The notes: a model not told the origin generated them from the letters alone. A stretch of 56,586 bases of DNA from Fibrobacterota bacterium (GCA_023412475.1 JAEYNR010000064.1:1-56586), one strand, 5' to 3'; positions 36,787 through 45,656 are shown, numbered from the stretch's first letter. Made by a program: numbers and translations.

Positions 36787-37404
36787 ATGAAAATAACTGC
36801 CCTCTTAACTATCCTGGTTCTCTATTTTTACGCAGCCCTCTTTGCCGAAGAGCAATTCTTAGATACATTAAATTCATGCGGTGACTTTGTCGATTCACTA
36901 AGAGGGGAGAACGGAAATGGAGAACGGGGGGCTTTTTTTTCGATCGAACAAAAGCTCACCGAACCGCCTGAGCCCAGATACTTCGTCACAGGCTTTGGAA
37001 CCTCCTATTTTGACAACATCGGAATTGGACAATTAGCGTACGATTTTTTCCTGGGGCGTTTCTGGCAGCTAGGAGATGGTTATTCGATAGGGGTATCCGG
37101 AGAAATTCTGACAGAGTTTGAAGATGCGGTTCTACTAGATGCTACTCTGAGTGCACTCTACTATCCCTTTTATACATTTATAATGCCTTTTGGTTCAATT
37201 TCATTGGGTCCAGGCTATCTTCGGGCTCATCGGGAAAACAGTTACGGAACTTTTTGTGGATTGGAATTGGGTGCCATCTCTTCGAGCGCTTTTCCATTTA
37301 TTCTAAAGGTGTCAGGCCGCTTAGGGCTTCTTGTAGAGCTGGGAGGGAATCGCGGGTTACCTCTTCCACTTGTTTATTCATTGAGGATAGGCACCGCTTT
37401 TTGA
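36787..37404 (+). CDS. Small outer-membrane beta-barrel-like protein
   Basis: The 205-residue product has a signal peptide (1-20, ending LFAEE) and no recognised domain. It contains alternating strand-like segments (YFVTGFGTSYFDNIGIG, YSIGVSGEILTEF, FGSISLGPGYLRA, KVSGRLGLLVELGG) and ends in a terminal Phe (RIGTAF), as many outer-membrane barrels do. I do not recognise the family. It diverges from the erythromycin-esterase-like gene, so promoters for both should lie in the 209-base gap. Confidence 0.65.
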   Translation: MKITALLTILVLYFYAALFAEEQFLDTLNSCGDFVDSLRGENGNGERGAFFSIEQKLTEPPEPRYFVTGFGTSYFDNIGIGQLAYDFFLGRFWQLGDGYSIGVSGEILTEFEDAVLLDATLSALYYPFYTFIMPFGSISLGPGYLRAHRENSYGTFCGLELGAISSSAFPFILKVSGRLGLLVELGGNRGLPLPLVYSLRIGTAF

Positions 37405-37432
37405 ATTAAGGACTAAAATATCTAAAAAAAAA

Positions 37433-37504
37433 TGAAATTCTAAATCACAAATCTTAAATTCTTAACAAATTCTAAAATCCTAAATTCTAAACAGGAATAA
37501 GAGC
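37433..37504 (-). repeat. Dispersed TTCGAATTT repeat, copy 3 (longest)
   Basis: Read on the minus strand it runs CTTATTCCTGTTTAGAATTT, then several AGGATTTTAGAATTTG-like units. It is the longest copy and has A in place of C in the heptamers (TTTAGAATTT). Confidence 0.6.
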
Positions 37505-37534
37505 GTTTCAACGTAGCTAAAGTGTTTTAATTTG

Positions 37535-37639
37535 TTACTGCTTGCCTTTTTCCAGCTTCTGTTTAGGAACTAAAAAACCACCGACACCTTCCCGGCCAAC
37601 TACTGCGTAATCATTATAGGCTCTTAAAACAGGAGGATT
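37535..37639 (-). pseudogene. Unidentified coding remnant, 34 residues
   Basis: A minus-strand frame that follows an upstream TAG and has no start codon encodes NPPVLRAYNDYAVVGREG, then GGFLVPKQKLEKGKQ and a stop. It reads like the end of a folded protein. Too short to name. Confidence 0.3.
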
Positions 37640-37700
37640 CTACCCTATAGGATAATGGGCGTGCGAAGCTTCCTGGTTTAATTTAAACAAGGAGCTTACC

Positions 37701-38126
37701 ATGACAGCTAAAAAAGGCGATACAGTAAGGGTTCTTTATGTAGGCAAATTCAAAGATGATACTATCTTTGATAGTTCAGGTCAGATACCTATAGAATTTA
37801 CCATAGGTGAGGGGATGGTAATTCAAGGCTTTGAGAATGCGATCGTTGGTATGGATATTGGTCAGCATAAAAAAATCGAAGTTGCTTCAGAGGAGGCATA
37901 TGGTCCTCATCTTGATGAACTGGTTGCAACTATCAGTAGAGAGCAGTTTCCGACTGCTCTGGATCCAGAGGTTGGCAAACAGGTGAAAGTAGCAAATGAA
38001 ATGGGACAAACCTTTATAATGACCATCATCGATATCAAAGATGGCACAGTAACTCTGGATGCCAATCATCCGCTGGCAGGTAAGGATCTGATTTTTGATA
38101 TCGATCTTATTGAGATACTTGCTTAA
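37701..38126 (+). CDS. FKBP-type peptidyl-prolyl isomerase, SlyD-like
   Basis: The 141-residue protein has the SlyD arrangement: FKBP strands (VRVLYVGKFKDDTIFDSS, FTIGEGMVIQGFENAIVGM), the insert-in-flap region (about 65-120, AYGPHLDEL through KQVKVAN), and the closing DGTVTLDANHPLAGKDLIFD. SlyD-type proteins isomerise proline bonds and act as chaperones; E. coli SlyD also binds nickel through a His/Cys tail that is absent here. The start is supported by AAGGAG upstream. It is monocistronic and ends in a terminator shared with the convergent gene. Confidence 0.92.
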   Translation: MTAKKGDTVRVLYVGKFKDDTIFDSSGQIPIEFTIGEGMVIQGFENAIVGMDIGQHKKIEVASEEAYGPHLDELVATISREQFPTALDPEVGKQVKVANEMGQTFIMTIIDIKDGTVTLDANHPLAGKDLIFDIDLIEILA

Positions 38127-38141
38127 ATGAATCAAAAAAAA

Positions 38142-38170
38142 AGGGCCGGAAAATTAAATCTTCCGACCCT
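38142..38170. terminator. Bidirectional terminator between convergent genes
   Basis: AGGGCCGGAA and TTCCGACCCT pair over ten positions with one mismatch around a 9-base loop. An A-run lies on its left side (38133-38142) and, on the right, the sequence GAAATTTTAG follows. It can end the FKBP transcript on the plus strand and the gene at 38192 on the minus strand. Confidence 0.75.
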
Positions 38171-38191
38171 GAAATTTTAGAAAAATGCTTT

Positions 38192-38938
38192 TTATCTGCG
38201 ACCGAATTTGATCTCTGATTCGACTGTTTTTTCTGTGGAATCATTTTTTTCCTGAGAGAATTTTTCCTGAGCAGGCTCTAAAGACCCTGCAGTGTTTTCT
38301 TCAGACAAGAATTTTCTTTTCGGTGCAGATCTTCTTCCATGTTGCATATTTTCCTCAGTTCCGAAATCATTTGGAACTAGTTCTGGTGCAACCGGAGCAA
38401 TAACTTTTGATACTTCTGGTACTTCATGAATAGAAGTTTCCATTGGCTTTTTGATCTCATCTTTTTCTGCATTGATCCCAGACTCAACCGTTGTTTTAGG
38501 ATTATCTCTTCTGGAATTTCTCTCGTTCCAGTTTGAGCGACGATCGCCTCGTCTTTGATCTCTGCCATTTCTACCACCGTCTCTGCGACGATTGTTATCT
38601 TTAGAGAAATTATCCTGAATTTTTCTGCGAGCATTTTCCTGATCACGCTCGGCATTTTTTAACTTCAAATTGATGTCTCTCAAGGATTTCTCTACCGGAT
38701 CAGCAGTTGCGGTTGTAGCATTGGTGTTACCCGGAACCTGTGATCTGTTTCTGTTATCGGTACCTGGACGTCTTTGATTGTGTCTTACATCCCGGTCTCT
38801 TCTTTCATTATTGAAAGAGTTTCCTATTTTCTTTTCTGCAAACTCCCGTACCATTTTTCTGGTACTTCTGAGCAGTGAAATAGTTATAATTTGCAGTATA
38901 ACGACTATCAGAGTCGCAATGATTGCTGCTGCTGTCAT
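38192..38938 (-). CDS. Membrane-anchored Arg/Asn/Asp-rich disordered protein
   Basis: The 248-residue product starts with one hydrophobic helix (about 3-23, AAIIATLIVVILQIITISLL); the rest looks cytoplasmic or periplasmic and disordered. Residues about 45-145 are very rich in Arg, Asn and Asp with RRD, RGD and NRR blocks, and the last 100 are acidic and proline-containing. A GGAG site precedes the ATG. I recognise no family. Low-complexity basic tails of this kind often bind RNA or nucleic acid, but this is an inference. No partner gene is close. Confidence 0.6.
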   Translation of the reverse strand: MTAAAIIATLIVVILQIITISLLRSTRKMVREFAEKKIGNSFNNERRDRDVRHNQRRPGTDNRNRSQVPGNTNATTATADPVEKSLRDINLKLKNAERDQENARRKIQDNFSKDNNRRRDGGRNGRDQRRGDRRSNWNERNSRRDNPKTTVESGINAEKDEIKKPMETSIHEVPEVSKVIAPVAPELVPNDFGTEENMQHGRRSAPKRKFLSEENTAGSLEPAQEKFSQEKNDSTEKTVESEIKFGRR

Positions 38939-39239
38939 ATTTTACTTCTCCATAGGTTTTTTAATATCAGTGCATAACTGTTTTTTTTAGTGTTTTGTGG
39001 GCACGCTTATCTGCAATTTTTTATTAATTGCCTAACATTAGATTGCGTGTAATGATTTAAATAATTGTGTATGCACCTGATCAAGATTCAAATTTTTAAC
39101 AAAATCCGGAAAAAAGAATTCTTATTGCCACCTGCCTCCTCTCTTCTTTCGGGAAATAAGTGAAGTAATTTTTTCCCGTTATTAGCTAATAGCTCCATAC
39201 TTTCGATGTGCTTTCTATCTATACCTAACTTTCAAAGAA
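38939..39239. other. Intergenic region, nothing found
   Basis: About 300 AT-rich bases between two minus-strand genes. A weak GGGAAA/TTTTCCC hairpin is visible near 39160-39180; nothing else stands out. Confidence 0.4.
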
Positions 39240-39419
39240 CTACTTTTCTTCAGACCTGCTAAGTTTTAAAAACTCTTTATCCAGATCTGTTGCTTTTTTG
39301 AGCAAAGCACTCAGTGCCTCTATTCTTTTAAAAAGAACGTAAATTTTGCTCCAAAGAAAAATCAAAGTCAGAGAAAAAAGAAAAAAGATTAAAATCCATA
39401 AAGTTTTAATTAATTCCAT
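39240..39419 (-). CDS. Small single-pass membrane protein, 59 residues
   Basis: From ATG 39419 the product has one strongly hydrophobic helix (about 6-28) followed by a short charged, helical tail (ALSALLKKATDLDKEFLKL). The frame can extend ten more codons to 39446. It resembles small scaffold or accessory membrane proteins but no family can be named. The polyamine gene at 39523 ends upstream of it, so it may be the last gene of that transcript (gap about 100 bases). Confidence 0.45.
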   Translation of the reverse strand: MELIKTLWILIFFLFSLTLIFLWSKIYVLFKRIEALSALLKKATDLDKEFLKLSRSEEK

Positions 39420-39522
39420 GGGGCACTCAGGCAGGAATTCAAACAATCTACACTACGAAGATATTTCACGCCAAAACTCATTGCAAGCCCCAATTATATT
39501 TTCTGCTTTTTAAGAATCTTCA

Positions 39523-40395
39523 TCAGGAATTGACCAGATTTTTTAAATATTGGGGCAACATAAAGGCCCCGCTATGAATATCCTGATTATAATAGTGACA
39601 ACCCTCTTTAAGTAATTCATATCTGTCAGAATCGAAATTATTAAAAACACTATCATTCTGGCTGCATAGAAGGAAACTGCAGACACCCTCGGGAAATGAG
39701 CGCATCGAACAGAGATAAGGTTTTTTGAATTGAAAAAAGGGAGAGACGCTTTGAATAGTTTTTCTCAGGAATTCACCCTTTATTATCGGAGAATCGGTCT
39801 GGAAGACTGCGATTGCATCAGTAGCCAGTCTCTGGGAGACCAGGCGGTGAAAATCTGCGGTTTCCAGCGACTGGACAGGGCCGCAGGGATCATAAGAATC
39901 GATTATAATGATATCAAAGGATTCTTCATTAGATTTAAGATATTGATAACCATCATCGAAAACCACCTCAACTCTCGGATCTTTAAAAGCTTCGGCCTGA
40001 TTGGGAAAAAACTGTTCGACTGTGTCCTTTACCATCTTATCGATTTCCACTATCACCACATTTTTTACCGTTTCATGTTTCAAGACTTCACTGAGGCAGC
40101 CGCCATCACCGCCACCTATTATACAGATCCGTTGTGGAGAATCATGCATAAGCATTGCCGGATGGACGATCATTTCATGATAAATGTTGCTGTCGGATTC
40201 AGTGAGTACAACTGTACCTCCCAGACACAAGATCAGACCGAAACTGTAGGTATCAAACACCTCGATTTTCTGAAACGGACTTGCATCAGAAAACACTGCA
40301 TGCTTAGCTCTGATTGTCAGTCCGGAAAGACCACCATTGATAAGATTTTGAATCCATATAGAGGACCCGCTATCAAGATGAAAACTCAAACTCAT
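39523..40395 (-). CDS. Spermidine-synthase-like aminopropyltransferase (second paralogue)
   Basis: The 290-residue protein has the aminopropyltransferase core: FQKIEVFDT, IYHEMIVHPA, the SAM-like binding loop GGGDGGC, VEIDKMV and the active-site DSYDPCGP. The C-terminal segment that in classical SpeE reads PTYPSG-x-W is SFPEGVCSFLL here, so substrate preference may differ. Such enzymes transfer an aminopropyl group from decarboxylated SAM to a diamine. It is the last of four polyamine genes, 77 bases after the decarboxylase gene, with AGAGGTT before the ATG. It may make spermidine, a longer polyamine or a modified product. Confidence 0.8.
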   Translation of the reverse strand: MSLSFHLDSGSSIWIQNLINGGLSGLTIRAKHAVFSDASPFQKIEVFDTYSFGLILCLGGTVVLTESDSNIYHEMIVHPAMLMHDSPQRICIIGGGDGGCLSEVLKHETVKNVVIVEIDKMVKDTVEQFFPNQAEAFKDPRVEVVFDDGYQYLKSNEESFDIIIIDSYDPCGPVQSLETADFHRLVSQRLATDAIAVFQTDSPIIKGEFLRKTIQSVSPFFQFKKPYLCSMRSFPEGVCSFLLCSQNDSVFNNFDSDRYELLKEGCHYYNQDIHSGAFMLPQYLKNLVNS

Positions 40396-40472
40396 GATAA
40401 CCTCTTTGTAGAAAGGAGCCTTAATAATCCAGAAGCTCCAGTTATAATCCGACTTTTTACTGCATTTATCTT

Positions 40473-41573
40473 TTAATCTACAACCACGATTTTTGCTTTT
40501 GGAAAGCCATTGAAATTCGTAGCGCTTGCCGTAGTGTATGCCCCCATTGAATTAAAAACCAGAAGATCACCGATTTCCATAAGAGGCAGACCGATATTTT
40601 CATAGAGAACATCAATCGAATCGCATGTAGGCCCTGCAAGTACTGAATTGTGGCGACGACCGGTTCTACCTGAAATCATGGGATAATCGGCATGGTCATA
40701 CATTTTGCCTGAGAAAGATCCGTAAAGCCCTTCGTCAAGATAATACCACCAGACACCGTTACGAAGAGACCTCCCCATGATTTTTGCTGCCAGAGTCATA
40801 GAGGGACCGCTTATCACTCGTCCGGGTTCTGCAATAATTGAATAATTTGTGAAAAAACGCTCAAGATATTCGTTAATAGGCCTGCAAAACTTAGCCATTG
40901 GCAAAACAGAGGTGATATAATTAATTGGAAATCCACCCCCGATATCAATTATCTGAATATCTATACCTTTGAGCGCAGCCTTGGTACATATATCTCTGCA
41001 GTATTCCAGTGCCTCAATATACTTCATGGGGCTTTCGTTTTGAGAGCCTGCATGAAAACTGATACCAGCAACACTCAAGCCCAGATCATCTGCCTTTCTG
41101 ATCAGATTCCAGGTACGCTCCGGAGCAACTCCGAATTTATGGGACAAGTTTACCAGGCATCCTGGGTTTTGAATACTCATTCTGACCAGAATCTTCAGCT
41201 TATCTTTATAAGGAAGAAACTTTAACAGCTCATCTTCATTGTCTGCAACAAAAATTTTAACCCCGTAATCCAGGGCGAAACGGATATCCGAATCCCGTTT
41301 GATCGGATGGGTATGGATTGTCCTCTCAGCACTGATATTGGCTGATTTGAGAATCTCAATCTCTCCGTTGGTGCAGATGTCAAAAGAGCTTTCTTCACTG
41401 TCCAAAATAGAGACAATCTCCGGTGAAGCATTTGATTTCAAGGCATAATAAAGAACAACACCGGGCAGCGCAGCCTTCAGAGTACGGTAGCTCTCCCTGA
41501 GTCTGCTTTCTGATAAAAATAGAGCGGGAGTACCATGTGTTTTTACAAGGTCCTGGACTTTAGCAAAATCCAT
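40473..41573 (-). CDS. PLP-dependent ornithine/lysine decarboxylase (alanine-racemase fold)
   Basis: The 366-residue protein is a fold-III decarboxylase of the eukaryotic ODC type. Visible features are the PLP lysine in YYALKSN (Lys46), SFHAGSQN, DIGGGFP for phosphate binding, EPGRVISGPS and the active-site Cys in GPTCDSID (Cys317). Enzymes of this group make putrescine from ornithine or cadaverine from lysine; sequence alone does not separate the two. It lies 28 bases from the upstream speE and 77 from the second one, in a polyamine operon whose first gene is speD. Diaminopimelate and carboxynorspermidine decarboxylases are related, but the context favours ornithine. Confidence 0.88.
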   Translation of the reverse strand: MDFAKVQDLVKTHGTPALFLSESRLRESYRTLKAALPGVVLYYALKSNASPEIVSILDSEESSFDICTNGEIEILKSANISAERTIHTHPIKRDSDIRFALDYGVKIFVADNEDELLKFLPYKDKLKILVRMSIQNPGCLVNLSHKFGVAPERTWNLIRKADDLGLSVAGISFHAGSQNESPMKYIEALEYCRDICTKAALKGIDIQIIDIGGGFPINYITSVLPMAKFCRPINEYLERFFTNYSIIAEPGRVISGPSMTLAAKIMGRSLRNGVWWYYLDEGLYGSFSGKMYDHADYPMISGRTGRRHNSVLAGPTCDSIDVLYENIGLPLMEIGDLLVFNSMGAYTTASATNFNGFPKAKIVVVD

Positions 41574-41601
41574 AAGTGCTTTTTACTCTCTTTCCAAAGT
41601 G

Positions 41602-42558
41602 TCAGGAAAAAAAATTGTCTGGGAAATCCGGTTTGGCATCTGTAATAATACGGGCAGGCCGGCTCAATATTTGACAAATATAAGGGAATTGAACCTGCAT
41701 GGACACATGAGTCTGGCCTGAATAAACCGCAAGATTATCGATACCGGATTTTTTGAGTTTTTTATCGATGGCCAAGGCTTTGATTGCCGATGCATCGATA
41801 TTATCAGAACACAAGGTTATTGACCATAGAACTGCATACATCTGTATGTAGAGATAGAAGGGGTTAACATTCGTAAAAACAGAACGCAACGTTTTCTGAA
41901 TACAACTGAATGCTTCCGGTCTGGCTACCGGAGATTCCGAATGCATGATAAAAATGCCATTGCTATCACGGAATGCCCGTTTAACGATACGGAAAAATTC
42001 TTTGGTATAAAGCATCTTCGATGGGCCGTAAGGATCGGTCATATCCATAATGATAATATCGTATTGGCCCGGATGCTGTTTGGTAAAAGCCCTGCCATCA
42101 GCCACCTGCACATTTACTCTGGGATCATCAAAACTGCCTTTATGCACTGATTTAAGGTACTTTTTAGAGAAAGTAATCACCTTTTCATCCAGCTCTGCAT
42201 GATCTACTCTTTCTACTGCCCTGTATTTGAGTACTTCACGCAAAATACCTCCGTCTCCTCCACCGATCACCAGCACATTCTTCGGGTTTGGATGACAGCA
42301 GAAAGCCGGGTGTACCATTGGTTCGTGGTAATGGGGTTCATTGCGTTCTGCAACCTGTGTAATATTATCAAGCAATAGAACCGTTCCGAACTCATCAGTG
42401 TCAACCAGTTCGAGATTTTGGTATTTTGTTTTGCCTTTCTGAAGTGTCTTGTTTATGGTATAGTAAAAACCGAAGTTAGGATTAAGAGCTTCTTTAAATG
42501 TTCTACGCCTTTTAGTGTCAGAAGAGCCATTTACTCTCGATCGAATATGTTTCTGCAT
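41602..42558 (-). CDS. speE: Spermidine synthase (aminopropyltransferase)
   Basis: The 318-residue protein carries YHEPMVHPAF, the GGGDGG loop, HAELDEKV and the catalytic MDMTDPYGPS block. As in the paralogue at 39523, the late PTYPSG-like motif is replaced (here YIQMYAVLWSITL). The start lies inside the end of speD: an AGGAGA site is nine bases before the ATG and the genes overlap by 28 bases, so translation is coupled to SpeD, which supplies its decarboxylated-SAM substrate. It acts in the cytoplasm. Paralogy and C-terminal divergence leave open which copy makes spermidine. Confidence 0.88.
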   Translation of the reverse strand: MQKHIRSRVNGSSDTKRRRTFKEALNPNFGFYYTINKTLQKGKTKYQNLELVDTDEFGTVLLLDNITQVAERNEPHYHEPMVHPAFCCHPNPKNVLVIGGGDGGILREVLKYRAVERVDHAELDEKVITFSKKYLKSVHKGSFDDPRVNVQVADGRAFTKQHPGQYDIIIMDMTDPYGPSKMLYTKEFFRIVKRAFRDSNGIFIMHSESPVARPEAFSCIQKTLRSVFTNVNPFYLYIQMYAVLWSITLCSDNIDASAIKALAIDKKLKKSGIDNLAVYSGQTHVSMQVQFPYICQILSRPARIITDAKPDFPDNFFS

Positions 42559-43313
42559 TCAAATATCTCCTGCATTTCCTTTTTTAAGAGGGTACGAATT
42601 CGACTGCGTTCATTTTTGGATGGCCGCTGCAACTCAGGACCAAAAAGATAGTTTTCCAGTTTGGGATTTTTCAACATCATCTTACAGTGAAAAATATTAT
42701 CCGAAACGATATTTATATCATAGGCGGTGTATTTGTTTAATATCTCATCAGAGATATAATCCTGGATAGAGGTGATATCCTGGTCCAGAAAGATTTTTCT
42801 TCCATTAACATCGCGGGTAAAACCTCGTACCCTGTAATCCATCAGTACCACATCTGAATCGAAACTGCTGATAAGAAAATCCAGCGCTCTAAGCGGAGAG
42901 ATCGTGCCGCAGGTGGAGACATCGATATCCACCCTGAAAGTAGCAATCCCGGTGTTGGTGTTATTTTCGGGGTAGGTGTGTGCAGCGATATGGCTTTTGT
43001 CCAGGTGACCCAGAACCAGATCATTTTCCAGGGGATGGTGACCTTCATTGATCAGAACCGTTACGCTTGCACCTCTGGGATCATAATCCTGTGTGGAAAT
43101 ATTGACTATTTTTGCCTGGATAATGTTAGTGACTTCCTCAATAATGCTTCTGAGCTTTGCGGAATTATATACATCGTCAATATACTCCAGATAATCCATC
43201 TGAGAAGCTTTTGAGCGGGCATAACAGATATCATAGATATTGAAACTTAGGGATTTGGTGAGATTGTTAAAACCTTGAAGCTTGATTTTTCTTCCACGGC
43301 AACGATTAATCAT
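42531..43313 (-). CDS. speD: S-adenosylmethionine decarboxylase proenzyme (E. coli type)
   Basis: The 260-residue product closely follows the gammaproteobacterial long SpeD: KLQGFNNLTKSLSFNIYDIC near the start, the self-cleavage site in LDKSHIAAHTYPE (Lys106/Ser107, Ser107 becoming the pyruvoyl group), DVSTCGTISPLRALD, DYRVRGFTRD and MLLKNPKLENYLFG. It makes decarboxylated SAM, the aminopropyl donor for both SpeE-like enzymes downstream. A perfect GGAGG precedes the ATG. It is the first gene of the polyamine unit, 130 bases below the response-regulator gene. Confidence 0.96.
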   Translation of the reverse strand: MINRCRGRKIKLQGFNNLTKSLSFNIYDICYARSKASQMDYLEYIDDVYNSAKLRSIIEEVTNIIQAKIVNISTQDYDPRGASVTVLINEGHHPLENDLVLGHLDKSHIAAHTYPENNTNTGIATFRVDIDVSTCGTISPLRALDFLISSFDSDVVLMDYRVRGFTRDVNGRKIFLDQDITSIQDYISDEILNKYTAYDINIVSDNIFHCKMMLKNPKLENYLFGPELQRPSKNERSRIRTLLKKEMQEIFECRNIFDRE

Positions 43314-43443
43314 CTAATACCTCCTTCAACCAGCCTTGCTCCCGGAGGGATCCTTCGATAAATCATTGCTGATATTGCAGCACTGAAAAACTGAATCACT
43401 TACAATTACCACCTTTAAGAAAAGATACTAATATAAAAGATGG

Positions 43444-44364
43444 CTATAGCTCATTAATATAAAGAGGTTTGTAGCCACGATATTTGTTAGCAAAATAATT
43501 TATGAGAATAACTTCTGTTCTTTTATTTGGAGCGATGTTTATAATCAGCCGGTCGGCAAAAAGCCGGCTCATGTGCAATCCTCTTCCGGAATCATCCAGC
43601 AATCCTTCACCGGTGATTTGACGGTCGATTTTATATAAAACAGTGTCTTTGGAAAGCCGTCCCTGCAAATCGGTAACCGAAACCGCATATTTTTCCCGGT
43701 CATAACCACATTCCAGATAAATATATTCTTCAGGCTCCAGATCGATATCTGTAAATTCCTGATATTTTTCAGTCCCATCATCCCGCAGCGGAGCATGATA
43801 AATGGCGTTGGTTATAATCTCATCAAGAATAAGTTTCATGTCTCCGCAGGTGCCAAACTTATTCACAAAAAGACTTATTATGTTCTCCCTGATCTCTCTG
43901 GCCTGACGGGATGACTTTATCACATGTTTCTCCATCATCATGCCGTCATCGAGTAAATGCCGGTCCAGTCCGAAGATATCGCCTGTTAGAAGTCCATAGA
44001 TAAGAGAATCCAGTTCGGCAAAATTAAAGGGAACAGTTTTTGGAATAATGTTGGAAATCTCATAATCTTTGGCGATGGTAATATATTCATCAATATTATA
44101 AGCAGTAATAAGTGCGGTTTTAGTCTCTTTATATTCTTTACGAACCACCTTCAGCAATTCCGGCCCGCTCATCCCCGGCATATTAATATCAGAGATGACC
44201 AGATCATACTTTTTCTGCTTAAGCACCTCGAGTGCATTTTCTCCCGTATCAGCAGTATCCAGCTCATATCTGTTTTCCAGAAAATCCACCAACATCATCC
44301 GTATGGCTTTCTCATCATCCACGACAAGAATTCTGTAGGGTAATCTGTCATTTGCTTTTACCAT
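43444..44364 (-). CDS. Receiver-domain protein with anti-sigma-type HATPase output
   Basis: The first ~125 residues are a response-regulator receiver: ILVVDDE, phosphoacceptor in LVISDINMPG (Asp59), the Thr in ALITAY and the Lys in IIPKTVP. Instead of a DNA-binding domain, residues about 165-305 are an ATP-binding domain of the RsbW/HATPase_c_2 type with LDEIITNAIYHAP, VTDLQGRLS and DDSGRGLHMSRLFADRLIIN. Such domains act as anti-sigma or serine kinases of partner-switching systems. It is 32 bases from the histidine-kinase gene upstream and likely co-transcribed. The output target is unknown. Confidence 0.85.
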   Translation of the reverse strand: MVKANDRLPYRILVVDDEKAIRMMLVDFLENRYELDTADTGENALEVLKQKKYDLVISDINMPGMSGPELLKVVRKEYKETKTALITAYNIDEYITIAKDYEISNIIPKTVPFNFAELDSLIYGLLTGDIFGLDRHLLDDGMMMEKHVIKSSRQAREIRENIISLFVNKFGTCGDMKLILDEIITNAIYHAPLRDDGTEKYQEFTDIDLEPEEYIYLECGYDREKYAVSVTDLQGRLSKDTVLYKIDRQITGEGLLDDSGRGLHMSRLFADRLIINIAPNKRTEVILINYFANKYRGYKPLYINEL

Positions 44365-44396
44365 CAGTGAATACCACCCTTTTGGTTAAATAAAAA

Positions 44397-45656
44397 TCAA
44401 TAATATCCTTTTCGATCAATGGGAAGTACGATTGAAAAGACTGTAGCTTCATCAATACAGTCAAAAAAAAGTCTTCCTCCGTGCTCCTCTATTATTTTAT
44501 GAGAAATACTCAATCCCAATCCAGTGCCCTGACCCGCAGGTCTGGTACTGAAAAACGGATCAAATATTCTTGACCGGTTTGCCTCAGAAATCCCGATGCC
44601 ATTGTCACTTATGGTAATCAGTACGTTATGGTCATCCTGAAGCTGCGTAGAAATAAGCAACATACCACTGAAATTTTTATTAACCCGCAAGCACTCCTTT
44701 TTTTTTTCCAGTATCGATTGTATCGCATTGGAGATGACATTTATGATTACCTGCTCTATTTTAGCAGGATCGCAATGAATTAGAGGCAAAGATTTCTCGA
44801 AGTTATAATGCTGATGAATCTCATTCACCCCGGGATAATGAATCACTTCAACTGCCTTGATTATCATGGAGTTAATACTTATCAGAATACTGGTGCTGTC
44901 TGCTTTTCTAGAGAGGTAAAGCAGATCACGCATAATACTGATGGCACGCGCAGAGGAATCCAGAATCGCCTTAACTCTTTCGATTCCCCTCTCATTGAGT
45001 CCATATTTCTGGGGCATATCAAGCAGATTGACTGCCATACCGCTAATTCCAGATAAGGGGTTGTTCATCTCATGAGCTATCCCGGCGGTCATAATTCCTA
45101 TGCTGGCCAGTTTTTCCGAACGAATCAACTGCTCGCTGATACGCTTTTCATCAGTAACTTCTCTAGTAAATTCAATTACATGTACTACCCTGCCTGCTTC
45201 ATCGGAAACCGGATAAGTTTTCATTTCAAAATGTTTGTTTTCATCGGTTTCTTTTACACGAATACCTTTGCGTACAACGACTTCCCCGGAAAGAAAAGTC
45301 CCGGAAGCAGGGCAGTCTGAACAAATAGAATCCCTTTTCCAGAACATCTGGTAGCAACGTTTTCCAAGCAGTTTTCTTATTGGTTGTCCAACCAGGGCTG
45401 CATAGCTTTTATTCACTCTGATAATAGTGAATTTTTTGTCGATTATACAGATAGCCTCAGTGATTGCATCAAAAACTGTCTCCAGTTCCTTCTTGCTGAT
45501 CCTTATCTGCTCATCCAGAGTAACTTTTCCGGAAACCTCAGCATTTGAATCATCACTGATAAACAGCTCATATCTGCGGCTTGTCTTCCATCTAACCCAC
45601 CAATAAGCGCACCCTAGTGCCACAACTATCAACAGGACAGGTAATAATTGAATCAT
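44397..45656 (-). CDS. Membrane-anchored PAS-domain sensor histidine kinase
   Basis: The 419-residue protein has one N-terminal hydrophobic helix (about 4-22), a coiled linker and a PAS domain (about 60-185). The PAS loop carries closely spaced cysteines (CYQMFWKRDSICSDCP), a pattern met in redox- or metal-responsive PAS domains. The kinase core has the H-box GIAHEMNNPLSG, an N-box INVISNAIQ, the G1 box DNGIGIS, the F box FDPFFSTRP and G2 QGTGLGLSI. It should phosphorylate the receiver encoded 32 bases downstream. A cytoplasmic PAS with one anchor helix points to an intracellular signal. Confidence 0.92.
   Translation of the reverse strand: MIQLLPVLLIVVALGCAYWWVRWKTSRRYELFISDDSNAEVSGKVTLDEQIRISKKELETVFDAITEAICIIDKKFTIIRVNKSYAALVGQPIRKLLGKRCYQMFWKRDSICSDCPASGTFLSGEVVVRKGIRVKETDENKHFEMKTYPVSDEAGRVVHVIEFTREVTDEKRISEQLIRSEKLASIGIMTAGIAHEMNNPLSGISGMAVNLLDMPQKYGLNERGIERVKAILDSSARAISIMRDLLYLSRKADSTSILISINSMIIKAVEVIHYPGVNEIHQHYNFEKSLPLIHCDPAKIEQVIINVISNAIQSILEKKKECLRVNKNFSGMLLISTQLQDDHNVLITISDNGIGISEANRSRIFDPFFSTRPAGQGTGLGLSISHKIIEEHGGRLFFDCIDEATVFSIVLPIDRKGYY

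Larger units (their letters stand above)
37405..37700. other. Intergenic region upstream of the FKBP gene
   Basis: This 296-base gap holds a dispersed TTCGAATTT-family repeat (37433-37504) and a minus-strand coding remnant (37535-37639), then an AAGGAG site before the FKBP start. A short GC-rich palindromic segment is present near 37640-37670 but is not convincing. Confidence 0.5.
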
